Below, piece after piece: positions 34,636-47,850 of a stretch of 64,000 bases of DNA. Made by a program: the position numbers and the translations under genes. The notes under the pieces were generated by a model, which was not told the origin of the DNA, did no database searches, and saw only the letters and a program-made list of their open reading frames with translations. This stretch comes from Selaginella moellendorffii. Taxonomy: Eukaryota; Streptophyta; Lycopodiopsida; Selaginellales; Selaginellaceae. Every line of letters starts with the position of its first letter. Positions within the stretch are counted from its first letter, which is position 1. Location of the stretch: positions 2,367,642 to 2,431,641 of the forward strand of contig NW_003314271.1 in NCBI RefSeq assembly GCF_000143415.4, in the 5' to 3' direction.

Positions 34636-36869
34636 TGAGCCCCAAGTTCTCGCTTTGTCTCTCTTTCTCTCACACACGGAGATCGATCGAAAGCCTGGTC
34701 GGAAGGCGATTTCTAGATGAAGATCGACGAGTTGCTTAAGTGGGTTTGTGATTAAAGTTAAAATCTTACCATCTAAGTGACCTAAACTTTGCGCGCCATA
34801 ATTTCAAATAAAATCCACGCCAACCTCGATATAGAAAATGAATTTACCCCGACACGGATTCCAATGTCGCGGGAAAAGATGAGAAATCAAAAGATTTTAC
34901 ACCACGCTTTGCTTTCGCTACGCGCGCCAAAACGTTTTCACCCCACTCCTCGTTGTTCGTACACGATGGCGATGGCCACAACAAGATTTGGGCCACAAGT
35001 TCTAACTGTATTCAATTCTCGCACGCATGGGCCATGATTTGATCACGTCGATGCCCTAGTAGCTACTTGCGGGGAGGTATTTGAAAGTTGGCGGGGCGGG
35101 AAAACGGAATGGGATGTGAATGGATTGAAGTTGAGGGGGGCGAAAGCGCTGCTTCGATCGAGCGATCGATCCATTCTTGCGAGTGGTCGCGCTCGTTCTT
35201 TTTGTTTGTTATGCAGCTAGTGTGGCCGTAATAGCGATTGATAAGATAGTGGTGGAATTACAAACACAATCACCAGCATCAATTGTTTCCCTCTTTTAAC
35301 ATCAATCGCTATACCTAGCGGCCTGGCCCTGCTGCCCATTTCTTGAATTGCACTTATCCATCACAGTTTTTTATTCAACTGCCAAATTACATGGTGTTAA
35401 TGTCTGGAGGAGTGAGCATTTAAAAGTTAAAAAGATAGAGCCAGGCATCTAGAGACAACAACAACAATAACAACAACAGTTGCAGAAAAGCAACCCCAAA
35501 CAAGATTCAAATTAAAGATGGAGCCCTTTGTCCTTGCATGCACCCCCACATTGATTCTCACATGTGGATAGTTTGCAAAGTGATGCCATGACCTATGGTC
35601 CCTTGAAATATTTCTATTAGTATGTTCTTTTTTTCACAGCCCTATCTGACAAGTGTTTTGTGATGACGTGGCGATAGCAGGTGCTAACACGTCGGCTTGT
35701 CTAGGGCTGAGGTGGCTAGCCGGACAAAGGGGGGAGGTTTAAAGTCCTCGCATATGAGCGAGAGCTCGCTCTGTGCGAGTGGAATGGTAGCCATGCGTTC
35801 ACTGCTGCTCCCCGACAATAGGTCTAAGTAGAGGCGCGCGCTGTGGCTTGTGGGGCGTCTTTCTCTTTCTCTCTGGTGTTTCGTAATGACTGATCCCTCC
35901 CTTTTCGATGAGCTGTGCTGAGCGCAAGCCAAAGCCAACAACAGGATATCAGAGGAATAAAATGCGAGCTGGAAACAAACAGCGCTAGCTAGCAAGCCAA
36001 GCACAGTGGCAGCTCTCGCCTCTCTCACACAGAAAAAGAGAGGAAAAGAAAAGGAAAAAGGGAGCGAATCCACTCTAGTCGGAGGATGAGATGAGGAGCT
36101 GTAAATGCGTAACGACAGGAGAGGAGTTTGTAGCGAGCGACTTACTTCTCATCAGACTGTTCCAGAGTGTTGTGGGCACAAGCGAGCGCAGGAACACTGT
36201 AGCAGCAGGAGCAGCAGCGTAGCACACGAAGGTCGCTCTCCTCTTCTTTTTTTTTTTTTTTGCCTCCATCCCTTCTTCCTTCTTGGCACTCTGGCATTCC
36301 TCCTCTCCTGCGCTTGCCACTCTGCTTACGAATGAATGCATGATCATCATCGGCGGCGCCAAGTACAGGTGGTTGCTTTGTCGCTTGGCCCATCCACTGT
36401 AGCTGCTGAGCAAACAAAACAGAAGCCGATCAGAGGTTTCCAAACTTGGTGAAAGCCGTATTGAAATGCTGCTGTCTACTTACCTCACTCTCTCTGTAAG
36501 GGTGCACTGTTTGTGCTCCTCCTATTTCTTCTCTGCTCGCTGAGCAGCGTTGATAACTTCACTGGGTTGTGCCTCCTCCTCCTCGATTGAGAGATTTCTT
36601 TTCCTCTATGCAATTGCCTCCTCTTTTCACTTCGTTGTCCTGCTCAGTGCTACTGCTTTGTAGTACGCTGCGAGCGGTCTCTCCTTTTGTTCTTTCTTTC
36701 TCTGATGTGGGCCGTCTCGTGACTCGCCAGCTCTCCTCCAGCACCGTGTACGTCCTTGAAGAGAATTGAAGTCCATGAAGAACCCGATGGTTGGTTGAAG
36801 GAAGTCCTGCCTTCCCCCTGTTCATCGCTTCGGCACGAGTGGCTGTTCCTCTTCTCCAACGAATCCGGA
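34636..36869. other. intergenic region and 5' flank of the CIP7-like gene
   Basis: About 2.2 kb. 34,750-35,030 and 35,260-35,600 show no gene. A CAACAA-type run lies at 35,457-35,479. Frames of 80-130 codons on the minus strand at 35,684-36,443 have low-complexity Lys/Ser composition and no motif. The last 300 bases, rich in CT, probably hold the 5' untranslated region. Confidence 0.4.
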
Positions 36870-39800
36870 ATGAAGCCCGATACTCCGCTGGATTCTGTGG
36901 TGTTTCAGCTCGACGAATCTCGCTCCAGGTTTCTCTTTTCTTTCTCTTTTCGTTTCGTAGGCCTTGAATCGTTCTTGCCTTAGATGCGAGCTATGGGTTG
37001 CCGCTGGAGAGTCCACCGAGAGATTGGCCTCTGGATCCTTGATGCCATTTCTAGCGCATCTCGACACGGCGCAAGAGCAGCTCGCGAATGATTGTAGCTC
37101 CATCGAGCTGCATTGTCCACATCAAGGCGCTTCCTGGTTCACCAAAAGAACCATCGAAAGGTCAGTTTTGTTGTACCAACAATTGATAGCGATTTAAATT
37201 TCACTCACCCACTTGCGCGCGACAGGTTCGTGAGATTTGTGAGCACGCCCGATGTGTTGGAGCGTGTGAGCTTCTTGGAGACGGAGCGCATGAAACTCGC
37301 TGAAGCGAGCAGCATCTTGATAAGCGAATCACCTCACGTAAGCGCTGGGAATTACTCGTTGCGATGACATCCCTCATCGTGCTTGCAAATTTGCTTTTTT
37401 CCACAGGTTGGAGCCTGCCTCCCACTCCCAGTTCTCGAATCTGGAAACGCAGGTTAGTTAAATCACTTGAAAATTAGAACCGAGAACGTAAAGACCGCTG
37501 ACACGGGAGATGTTTCAGGCAAGGAAAAAGTTGAGCAAGCCAAAGCGCAGGTACGAAATGAAATGCAACTAGATATGAGTTTCGGCATGTTCTGAATCCG
37601 TCCTTCACAGGCTCATGCAGAGGCAGAGGAGCATTCAATGGACACCCTGGAGGTTGAAACTGAGTCTTCAAGGTAAAGGCCGACGAGCTCTCTCTTAGAA
37701 TTCCACGCTCGGTTTCAATGCGCTCTCCCTTCCGAGTGGCAGGAGGCACTTGGTAAAGGCGATGGATGCACGGCGACTTATTCTGGAAAAGGAGCAAAGG
37801 AGTGCATTTGCTCGTGCAGCGGCAGCGGGCTTCACCATTGGTTCTCTGCCTGACTTGATCGCTTTCGCAGGCTGCTTTGGTGCCACCCGGCTGAGGTAAC
37901 CCAGCACTTCATGGTCAAGTTTTGCTGACGAAACTATATGCAGTGAGGCCTGCTCGAAGTTTGCGGAATTGCATAGGAAACTACTTGATCCGGACGTTCC
38001 AGCGGAAAAACTGGAGGAAAAATCAGACACTCGGGCTTCTACAAAACTGGAGGAAAAATCAGAGACTCGTGCTTCTACAAAACTGGAGGAAAAATTAGAG
38101 GTGGAAGTACAGGCTGAGGTTGGGGTGAAAAACGTTGGAAGGAGAAGGGTATGGGGACCACCTGTCGCTGAGATCCCACTACAGATGCCGTTGGAAAGAG
38201 TGAATGGTAGTGTACCTGAGTCCGAAGGGCCGGATTGGAAAGATGGCGCATTTACTCCCGATGACTCCGACTCGCCACAAAAGTCCACTGCTTCCGGAGG
38301 CCGTGAATCTGATTGGGAAGACAAGGAAGGCAGCAGTGAGAACCCCGTTTACGCAAATGTGCTCGGTCAACTAAGCGGGAAAGACGCCGACAGTGGTGAG
38401 GCTGGGGAGGCCAAGTCCGCATCCAACCAGGTGGATGCGTCTGCAGTTCGAAGAAAAGGGATCGTTGTCATCAAGAACCTCAAGTTTCCGCAGACCGGAG
38501 CAAGCAGCATCATTGCAAAGCAGTCAGACACAGAGAGCGACAGAGACAGTGAGAATGAAACAAAAGGTGGCAGTGGCGGACGGCTCAGCGTTCAGGCAGC
38601 CATTAGTCTGTTTGAAACCAAGCAGAAAACATCCAGGGAGGTTTCGAGACAACAGGTGGACACAAAGAATGTAGATAGGAAGACGTCGGATCCTCCAACA
38701 CGTACAGGAAAGCAAGACCCAGCGGCAAGTGACGGACACAAGTACGCACTCAAGCACAAGCACACACCGCGGGAACTTCTAAGTGACGATGTCAAGCGCA
38801 AAAGCATGCTTACCGAAAGTTTACAGTTGGGTTTGCCGAAGAGAGACCGCGATTTCATTCTGCAAAAGTCAAGTTTAGATAGCAAGGGACAAAGAGGACA
38901 TACTAAAATGGACGCTGTGAATGATCTGGCTAGGACTCGGAAGGAACAGGTTGATAGAACACAAAAAGAGGGCGGGAGCCGTCAGAACACTACAGCAAAA
39001 ACTGCAGACGAGATTAGAAAAGAGTTGCTTAGTAGGACTCAGCAAAGAACAGGTGCAAGCAACCAGAGCACAGTAAAATCTGCGGACGAAATCAGCAAGG
39101 AACTGCTTGATAGGAGCTATACGTGCTTGCTGAAAATAAACTCTGTTGTGCAAGACGCCTTGTTCTCTGCTTCGGCCTTGCGACAGACTAAAAAACCGGA
39201 ACAGCCCAAGGCAAATGTCGAAACAGATAGCGACAGCAGGGAATGGAGATCACTCTCGAATGTTTCCAAGTTCGGTTTAGACGACATCTTCCTCGAGAAT
39301 AACGTTTCAACCAAGGAAGCCTCTCGGAGACAGTCATTGTGCACTCCAGCAGAGTATGACGGTAAAGCCAATAGCGACGACGTAATGGCAACAAGAGCTC
39401 CTCACGAGCATGAGAAGGGAAGGTTTTACGACCAGTATCAAGAAATACGAGCCGCAAAATACAAGAAGGAATCGACACACTTGAAAGCAGAGCGAGAATC
39501 GAAGCTGAGAGCAATGCAGGATGTTTTGGAAAGGCGCAAGACAGAACTTATGGGAAAAAGCACGCGGCTCCCAGAAAAGAACAATACGATGACAGTTGAG
39601 CAGATACGGGCCATAAAGCTTCAAGCCACGAAAAACGTCGTGAAAAAGGTACATACCTCGAGTTTTTGTTTAACGGTTCGATGATCTTTCTTATACAGGA
39701 TGTGCGCTTAGACTCCATCAAAGCTCTGCAAAATGAAAAGTCAGGGACCCGGACTAGAACTTCCAACGTTCTGCGCTGCAAGCAAGAGTCATCTCCAAGC

Positions 39801-41332
39801 TCTACAACCTCATCCACAAGAAAAATCTCACCTGGTCCTCCGAAGCCACTAGCAACTCCAAGGAACTTCGGACGCTTAAGTTCCTCTCCACGTTCGAAGC
39901 ACTTATCGAGTGGACCTCCTGTAAGTCAAAGAAGAATGCCGAATTTTATGAGTCAGTCGGTTATCGCTGAAAGCTTGCATACTCAAGCAGACCTGAGAAA
40001 GGAAAATGCCAAGCCTTTTACGGGGAGAAACAGCTTGAACACGATTCATGAGGCTGGCCAACCGTCGAGATATTCTCAGTCCCGGGCAGACAAGGTGAAC
40101 CGAAACTTGGCACTTGAAACTTCTCCTTCCAACGGGGAGATTAAGAGACTGGGTGGGAAGGGAAGAACGGACGCCAGGGACAGCCAGATTCTAGCTCCAC
40201 TCAAAGTTCCTCGAGACCTGGCACCAGAAAAAGGCAGGGTGAAACAGGATTTGCCAAAGGCTCAAGGCGTACCAAGGATTGTGATTCCTAGACCGTCCAA
40301 CTCTCCAGTCTCTTCTGGTTCGAAGCCCGGAAGTGTTCCTGAGCCGAAGTGTGAAGCCGGAAAAACTGGTACTGTGGAAAGGTCCACACCAGTCTCCTCG
40401 ACGAAGTCCAGCGACGAGTGCATCAAGCAGATCGTAAGCTGTACTAGCAAGGATAGAAACGAGCAGGCACCTGAGGACAACCCTTCCAAGACTTTGGCTT
40501 CCCCTGGCCTCCCGGCTGAAGCTCCACAGGTCTCTCTGGTCATTACGAACGTCAAAAGTGAGAGCTTCAAAGAGCAACCAAAGTCGGAGGAGCCTTACAC
40601 TTCGAGCGAGATCAAGTTCGAGGCGTTTGTCTCCAAGGATTTCGAGGACGACGTGCAGATCGACGAGGCTCTGGAGAAATGCATGTCCGGGAGATCTTTC
40701 CTGGACGGCATCTCCGCTTCTCCACTCACGACGTACGAGACCACCACCACCTTGGGAATCAAAGGCATTTGCTGCAGCAAACAGGATCTCATCAGTTCTT
40801 CGCTACGCACAGGGCCATCGTCGCAAAGTCTACCTCATTTGCAGCGATCGCTCTCCCCGTCATCGCTAGCATCCTTTCGAAACGACTTCGCTGCCAAGGA
40901 GATCAAGGCCCTTTGCAAAGAGCATCACCAGCCCGTGGCACACAAGGACCAGCCCAAGGGATTGAAGCGCCTCCTCAAATTCGGACGTAGGAGCCGAGCG
41001 TCGGACAGCAATGCGGGGGAATGGAGCACGTTCAACGAGGATTTCATCGTAAACAGTACCCGATCGAGCAAGAAGAACGCGGCGGTGGAGGAACCCTTGC
41101 CCAGGACGGCCGGATCCAGCGCCGGGAGCAGCGTGAGGCGGAGCTTGGAGGCGCTGCCAAAGATTGCCGACGCTGCGAGCGAAATATGTAAGATTCGTAC
41201 AAATCCCTCTCCCTCGCTCTCTCAGATCTAGCTTACAGACTCACCGATCGCGCCTTGTTTGCAGCAGCCAGGAATTTCTTCTCCACTTTCCGGAGCAAGA
41301 GCAACGCCAGTGAATCCCGATCTAGGGCTTGA
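36870..41332 (+). CDS. CIP7: COP1-interacting protein 7 (CIP7)-like
   Basis: Ten exons (36,870-36,928; 36,984-37,160; 37,226-37,337; 37,407-37,452; 37,519-37,550; 37,611-37,672; 37,743-37,895; 37,944-39,648; 39,699-41,187; 41,265-41,332) sum to 1,301 codons in frame. The N-terminus has the CIP7 block: PLDSVVFQLDESRSRCEL, LASGSLMPFLAHL, then GASWFTKRTIERFVRFVSTP and DVLER, later FTIGSLPDLIAFAGCFGATR. A long disordered Ser/Lys-rich centre holds three copies of KLEEKSxTRAST (38,010-38,100). The C-terminus has LKRLLKFGRRSRASDS, as in the family. Arabidopsis CIP7 is a nuclear COP1 partner promoting light-regulated genes; the role here is by homology. It lies tail to tail with CENP-O-like, 190 bp apart. 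Confidence 0.85.
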
Positions 41333-41522
41333 GAGCTCCGCGCGAATGTGAACTGGGAATAGGTATAGAGATGGAAAGAAAAGAGAAAGCTCGGATACTT
41401 TGTGGTGTGAACTCAAATGAAAGGATATTCGATTCCAAACGGCCCTTACCGCGCGGCATACAGCCACATGGCGTACAGCGCTGCACGGTCTGGCAGTAAC
41501 ATCAAACATTGAACTCTTCTTT

Positions 41523-43115
41523 TCAAGCTTCTGCCATAGCCGCTGCTTGTATCTCCTTGACGAGATCATCATACGCTGCGAGAACAAAAAATCTAAGACT
41601 TTCAAGCTTTCCTAGAAAAAAAAGAGAGAAAAGATTACCATCGGGTAGAAGTTTCATTCTCAAGAGTTCTTCCGCTTTAGAAACTTTGATCGACGCAGCT
41701 TGAGATGCCTGCTGCGACCGAGTTCCACGCCGCCCGCTTGCTTTTCGGCCTGGATGAGCGAGAGACCACACCAAAACCGTGCACCGCGTCGGGTACTCGG
41801 ACGCGAGATTGTCAAAGGCGAGCTCGACGTCGGCTTTACTGGCAGAACGAACCGCGCATAGAAATCACAAAAAGAAAACACTTGCAAGCATAAGGACGTC
41901 TTACCAGGTTGGTTCGTCGAGTGAAAACTTGATCAGGTTGTAAGGCAAGCTGTGGTAAAGATCTCCAATACTGTCTCCGTGGAGCTGCTTTAGCCCCAGA
42001 ATCTGGAAACTACTCTTGTGTCACAACAAACGATCTAAACTCGAAGAGTTTTACCTGTCCTCGTCTACAAACAAAAGCCTGTAGATGGCTGTCAACATGG
42101 TCGAGGAAATTCTAGAGAAAAAGATGAGTAAAGCTCAAATAGAGAAGAAGCAAGCGGATTACCGTGGCACTAAGCTGCAAGTGAGTTTTCTCTATCTCGC
42201 GGAGGTTCAAGTAAAATGGAATGTTGTCTTTGCTCACGAAAATTTTGTTGGACGGTGGCTTCGTTGTTAAAACACAGTAGTAGCGTTCTTGTTCTTGTTC
42301 TGCAACATACCACCATCACTAACTTGTTGGGCGAATGTTTATCCCATACCTGAGAAAGCTGGAGTGAATTCGATTCCGATGCGTCTGTTGCTCAAGATAA
42401 AAATTGCCTGGGAGCTCGAAAGAGAATTAAGCACAAAAGAGAAATTCTGGATTCTTGTACCTTTCGACCGATATGATACAGCAATCTTCCGGTGTCGTTC
42501 CTTTCACTCTCGGAACTATTTTCGCTGTAAGCCTGCAAAAGACGAATGCTCCTAGAACTACACAAAACTAAGAGAAACTACCTGCTCAAAGATGGTTTCT
42601 AGCAGTGCATCGTTCCAACTAGAGCTTTCCAAATACGCCCCCTCTACGACAAAACAAATCTAGCAAATCAAAGAAAAAGGAAAGAGAAAAACAAGTCCAA
42701 CCTGAAGAGCTAGCTCTAGCTTCATCGAACTCTTGAGCCAATTTTGCGCCTTGAGCTTTCTCTGGCTTACTAGACAAAAATTTAGCTCGAGAAACATACA
42801 AAGAAGGGAAAAGAAGAACAAAGAATACCTGAGCGTTTCACGAAGTTGTAGATGCCTCTCTTGCAATCCCGAAACTACGATAGAGAAAAAAAAAGAGAGA
42901 GATCATAAATATGGAAGCGTGAGCCTTGGAACACTTACTTCGAGCTCGGATCGCTTCCAGGGACACTTCGTGCTCGTCTTCCTGCCAGATTGGGGGTAAA
43001 ATCCAGACTAAAATTCGAAGAATGCTACCCGTGGAGTCGTGTCGGCGTGAATGCGCTTGGGGCGCTGGGCGTGAGGGCGTCGCTCACTGATCTTCCGCTT
43101 GTCCCGCTCCTCCAT
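41523..43115 (-). CDS. CENPO: CENP-O-like kinetochore protein
   Basis: About ten short exons with GT-AG introns on the minus strand. It starts at 43,115 (MEERDKRKISERRPHAQRPK), passes a coiled-coil-like N-terminal part (EVSLEAIRAR, LQERHLQLRETLR), then YLESSSWNDALLETIFEQ, GRLLYHIGRKV, RYYCVLTTKPP, NIPFYLNLREIEKTHL and NFLDHVDSHLQAFVCRRGQ. It ends with LYHSLPYNLIKFSLDEP and a final exon KLESLRFFVLAAYDDL (stop 41,523-41,525). The pattern of a phase of beta strands followed by an FLxHVxxxLQAFVxRR helix fits CENP-O, an RWD-type subunit of the inner kinetochore COMA complex. The call is by pattern, not alignment. It is divergently paired with APC4. Confidence 0.62.
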
Positions 43116-43176
43116 TGTTAGGGCTCACTATGTGACGTGGCCATATTTTAGGGTTTATGCGAGGTTTTTGTGGGCA
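43116..43176. promoter_or_regulatory. 61-bp bidirectional promoter, CENP-O-like / APC4
   Basis: Only 61 bp separate the two start codons. They contain an ACGT core TGACGTGG at 43,133-43,140 (bZIP-type site) and a telobox TTTTAGGGTTTA at 43,147-43,158, plus TTAGGGC at 43,118. The 5' untranslated regions must be very short, overlap, or start inside the neighbouring gene. Confidence 0.65.
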
Positions 43177-46100
43177 ATGGCGGATCAAGGCCCCCAGGCG
43201 ATGCATTTCACGCTTCATCTGGATAAGCCGATCGCTTGCCAGGTAATGTTTCTAGGCGGCTGATTTCTCTCGGCAAAGCGCGCATTCTTTCTCTCAGGTG
43301 GAGATCGCGTCTTGGAATCCGGAGAAGGATTTGCTCGCAATGGTGAGCACGGATCATCAGCTCACGGTCCATCGATTCAACTGGCAGAAGCTGTGGACGA
43401 TTTCTCCGGGTAAAAGACGTTCGATGCATTTGATGTGAGATTTTACTAGTGATTGGAACAGAGAAGAAGATCACTGCTATATGCTGGCGTCCCGATGGAA
43501 AGGCTCTAGCAGTCGGGCACGAAAATGGCGAAATATCTCTTCACGATGTCGAGGTTCTTATCGTTGCATTGGTGTATATTCTTGTGAGCTTTTCCTTCCA
43601 GAATGGCGAGGTTTTGAGAACACTTGAAGCGCACAAGGCCTCGGTTCAGTGTGTCTACTGGGTGGAAGAAAGGTCTGCTCGATCACAGGTACTTAGAGCA
43701 GCATTCTTTCTCTTTTTTCATGCTAGAAGCGTTTCATTGTTTGATACAGGGTTCCACTTTACATGAAGATCGAACTTCGAGATTTTTTCCTCCACCGCCA
43801 AAGCCACCAGCAATGCCAGGAACAGGCCCTGCGTTTGATATGGCTGGCGCATTTGCTTCTGGGGATGATCAAGAAAACATTTCTCAGAATGCGGCATCGA
43901 AACACTCTGAGCAGTACCTCAACATCTTGTGCAGCAGCGACAGCAATGGGCTTGTTTGCCTCAACGCATTTGGCTTGTTTGCCATTGGAGAACTGGTATG
44001 CTTCACTTTAACTTGGTGGCGTCTAACGTGAATACCCTCTAGAACTTACACAACTTTCCCAATTGGAAGCAACTATCAGCTGTGAAGGTATTCTGTTTCT
44101 CTGATCGTGGTAGCGTTTCTAACCTCGAAGAATGGTATCTACAGGTGATGCTCTCTGGCGACCTATGCAACATGATCCTGCTTTGCCATGACCAGGATAA
44201 AAACTCGGGATTAGTCTCCATCTCAGTCGATACTACTTTGCTTAACAGTCGGTGGGTATTTTTGGAAGATATGGTCGAAACTAAAGCTCTATTTGCAGGC
44301 GCAATGAAATTCGTCAAGTTGCACTACAGGCTTCCAGCATTGAAGAGCTGCTAGAAGTTCTGCAAAAAACTTTGACGGTCATGAGAAGACACTGGGTTGA
44401 TGCAATGAGCGCGTTTGCCGACAAATTTAGTGCATTTCAGACACTCCTCCGTGAAAATGGTAAGCTTTTTATTTTGTATTCTTGTCAACATCGAACCTTT
44501 GTGGCAGGATCGCTGTCAACACCACGTGATGAGCTCCTGACCCTTCTGGCTTGTGGCTCAGCAAGTGTCTCCCTCCATCAGTTCCTTGCTGTTACATTAG
44601 GAGAAGGGGTATGGAGGTTCTTTGCTCTATTTGCGCTAATGTGATCACTTCCAGGGACTGAAAAAACTTGGAAAAAGCATTGATGCTGCCGGGAGGGAGA
44701 TTCAGGTTCTTATAGCTGATCATCTTCAAGTAAGCAGTTGTTTTGAAGTGCAATGATTAACTGTAAGTCGGTGAAGCCTGCCGCAGAGATTTTAGCATTC
44801 AGGATTGGCGAGCTCCTTGGTCTGTCACGTTGGCGTAGTCAGCTGCAATCCATCGGTCTAGACGAAGTTCTGGTTAACTCTGTCATGGAGAACGCAGGAA
44901 TGCTAATGGTGCAAGTGGAACGATTTCTTCATGTAGTGAGTGACACGGTTGGACAGGTAAACATTATTACGGCTTACAAACTTTCGATTTGTACTTACCC
45001 GTTAAAGTTTCTAGTATCGTCTCTTCTTCGTATGGCTTACAAAATCGCTGCGACTATTTAATGCCGAGACTTCACCCTTGCATACAGAGCCCATCAACAG
45101 GTACCACGTAGTGTCTATGTTTGTTTCGTCCTGCTAAAACCTCCTCTTCTTTCAAACCAGTACAGCCATCGCGACATTTTTGAGACAACAGTTCGACTCA
45201 GATCTCATTGGACCACATGTAATTTCGGAAGGTGTTCTACCGAACATTGGGTTGTATGTATAACCATGTTCAGCTTTTGACGACATTAATGTTATCTGTT
45301 GCAGTGAAGAGGACTTGTCGAAAGCTGAAGAACTTCTTTTGCTTGGCGGATTTCAAGACGTCAAGTTCCTCCAAAGGACTCTCTTTCAGCAGCTCAATTG
45401 TCTGTGTGACAGGTAGGCGCACTTACTTTGCTAGGTAAAGGCTCACATTCTCTTCCTGCAGCTGGCGAGCTGCCATTTCTAAGCCCGTCGCTGTAATCTC
45501 CCCTAGATTGTGTTTTAAAAGTCATTTCTTCCTCTGTGAGTTCCCCAAGCTTCTTCCGTTATCGTGCACATACTATGAGGTAGGCTCTACTTTATTGATT
45601 TCAGATCCGCAGGGTTTGTCCATTCTACAGATGAAAACGGAAACCCCCAGTTTTGTTGATTATACATGCTTTGAGATTCATACAGACGGGCTGAACCATA
45701 TCGGTGTACTTCGTGGCTTCAACTCCCAAAGCATGGGCTCCGACGGAAACGAAGTTGAAGCCGTGGTCCTGCAACTCAATGAACACCTTACCTGTTTGGA
45801 TTTTTCCTTGTACAAGGTACGAACTGCCAACCGCGACGGTCATTTACTGAGTGGTCTATTCCTGCTCGCAGGAGAAACAACTGCTTTTGCTACTCAATGA
45901 AAGATTACCTCAGTGTGGTAGCAATCAGGCGTGGATTATGGTATTGGAGCTGGAAGAGCTGCCTTTTATATCATTGAAGTCGCAGACTAACGAGGCGAGG
46001 GAAATTCTCCGGTTTTGCACGTCGAACGTGAGTTACAGTTGTGTCGTTGGACATGAGAGTAACCTGGAACGTGCAGGATGCTCTTGCATTCGTCGGCTTG

Positions 46101-46297
46101 AGGAGCGGCAAAGCTCGATCCATCCTTCAGCTGGACGTGATCCCTCCCATCGCCGTTAGTGGTATGAGCTAAGTTTTGCCTTGAGTCTTCTTTATCGTTT
46201 GATTCCAGCTTCAAGAGGACTTGCGTGCGTTTTCGCTGCTCAAAAGCGAGCAATGCTTTACGATCTGGAAGAAGACGAGGAAGAAAAGGATGATTGA
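43177..46297 (+). CDS. APC4: anaphase-promoting complex subunit 4
   Basis: APC4 is a scaffold subunit of the APC/C ubiquitin ligase that triggers anaphase. Many exons with introns of about 50-70 nt; the first are 43,177-43,242 and 43,298-43,409. The N-terminal WD40 part reads [73 protein letters not shown] and [20 protein letters not shown]. Further on are [74 protein letters not shown], and the end [20 protein letters not shown] with an acidic tail (stop 46,295-46,297). The order matches plant APC4 throughout. Some internal exon ends were not checked. Confidence 0.9.
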
Positions 46298-46737
46298 CAG
46301 GTACTTCATTTTTTCGAAATCTCTACTTTGCTGTGACGCTGGTCATACGGCTTTGCCACGCGGCGCCAGCCTGTTCGTCGCTCCTTTTGAGTTTCTGTGG
46401 ACCCAAGGAGGTAATGGAATGAATTTTTTCGCTGGCTATTCCTGAAGCTCTGCCAGGCGATAGCTGGTACTGAATCAAAGCTTCCAGTTATAAGGCGCGT
46501 GCTGGGATGGTGTACAAACGCCTTTGAAACGGCTCGGTTCTCCTGGATTTGTCGTAGAACACGCACCGTGAGCGACTGGGGTAAGTCTAGCCTGTTGCTT
46601 GCTGCTTGCGTGAGCTCCTCCTTTTTTGACTGGTTCTGTTGCTGGTAAGACACTTCTTCCGGCCAAATGGTAGTGGCTTAGACCTTTCGTTGAAGACATT
46701 TTCAACTTCCGCATTTCCACAGGGTTATTGAGGCTTT
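46298..46737. promoter_or_regulatory. APC4 3' flank and PP2C promoter region
   Basis: 440 bp between the APC4 stop and the first PP2C ATG, both on the plus strand. No ORF with a family signature and no clear TATA box. Confidence 0.4.
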
Positions 46738-47850
46738 ATGGTTCGCAGGAGCAGCAGGAATCCCACATGTGTTTCAAGCTCAATGATCTCCATAAGGTGC
46801 TGTGGACTTTTCAGTCGTCTATATGGATTTCTCAGGGGAAGGGGCTTGCAGATGGCTCCCAGGGTCTTCTCCTTCAACTCCTCTCGAGAGACGGGCAAGG
46901 GGGAATCGTTCCATGTCATGCACGGCTTCTCCAAGATCAAAGGCAAGGCAAGGCATCCCATGGAGGATGTGCTGGTGAGCTTGTACAAGGAGTTCAAGGG
47001 ACACAAGCTCGGGCTTTTCGCGGTGTATGACGGACACCTGGGGAGAGATGTCGCCGATTATCTCGAGGAGAACTTGTTTGACACTATCCTTGACGAGGTA
47101 ATACACAGACTCTCCATTTCCCTTTCGGTACTGACTGGCTTTTTCGCTTCTGCATCAGCCTGATCTCTTTTGCAATCCGAAAACGGCCCTGGAAAACGCA
47201 TACCACAGCACTGATGCTGTGATCTTGCAAATGTCGCATCCTGGCGGCTCCACTGCAGTCACTGCTATTGTCGTCGACAACAAAAGGCTGCTGGTTGCAA
47301 ACGTTGGAGACTCTCGAGCGGTACTGTGCGAAGCCGGCGAAGCCAAGCAACTCTCTGTAGACCACGAACCCAGCGCTGAACGTCAGCTGGTGGAAAGCCG
47401 AGGGGGTCATGTCACTCATTTTCCAGGTAACTGCTAGTCAAAAGAAAAGTGTATCTCTTTTCTTTTTTTCTAAGCATCGCTTTCGTGATCTTAGGAGATG
47501 TAGCACGCGTTGATGGCCAACTTGCGGTGGCACGCGCCTTTGGTGACAAGAGCTTGAAGCAACATCTAAGCGCCGAGCCCCACGTCTGCGAAGTTATCCT
47601 GAGCGAGAGGTCCGAGTTTATGATCCTCGGAAGCGATGGACTCTGGAAGGTATGCGCTCGATCTCGTGCTTTTGCTGTTTGACTTCCCAGATCGAAATGT
47701 AACGCTCAGGTGATCGAGAACCAAGTGGCAGTGGACTTGATCCGAGGCATCAAAGACCCGGAGGAGGCAGCGAAGTGTTTGACAAGCACAGCCGTCCAGA
47801 AGAAGAGCAGGGATGATATCTCTTGCATCGTGGTGCGCTTCCACGCGTAA
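46738..47850 (+). CDS. protein phosphatase 2C, clade-F-like
   Basis: Four exons (46,738-47,097; 47,159-47,426; 47,495-47,649; 47,710-47,850) give 307 aa in frame. Motifs in order: KIKGKARHPMEDVL, LGLFAVYDGHLG (metal-binding Asp of DGH), GGSTAVTAIVVDNK, ANVGDSRAVLCEAG, SVDHEPSAERQLVESRGG, GDVARVDGQLAVARAFGD, ILGSDGLWK (metal Asp), KKSRDDISCIVVRF. These are those of Mn/Mg-dependent Ser/Thr phosphatases of the small clade-F type related to PIA1/WIN2, which act in stress and immunity signalling. A second ATG at 46,852 would remove a Ser/Arg-rich 38-residue extension; which is used is unclear. Confidence 0.9.

Noticed and set aside
35684-36443. Minus-strand gene upstream of the CIP7-like gene
   Set aside because: Frames are low-complexity, overlap each other and show no conserved motif or convincing splice joins.
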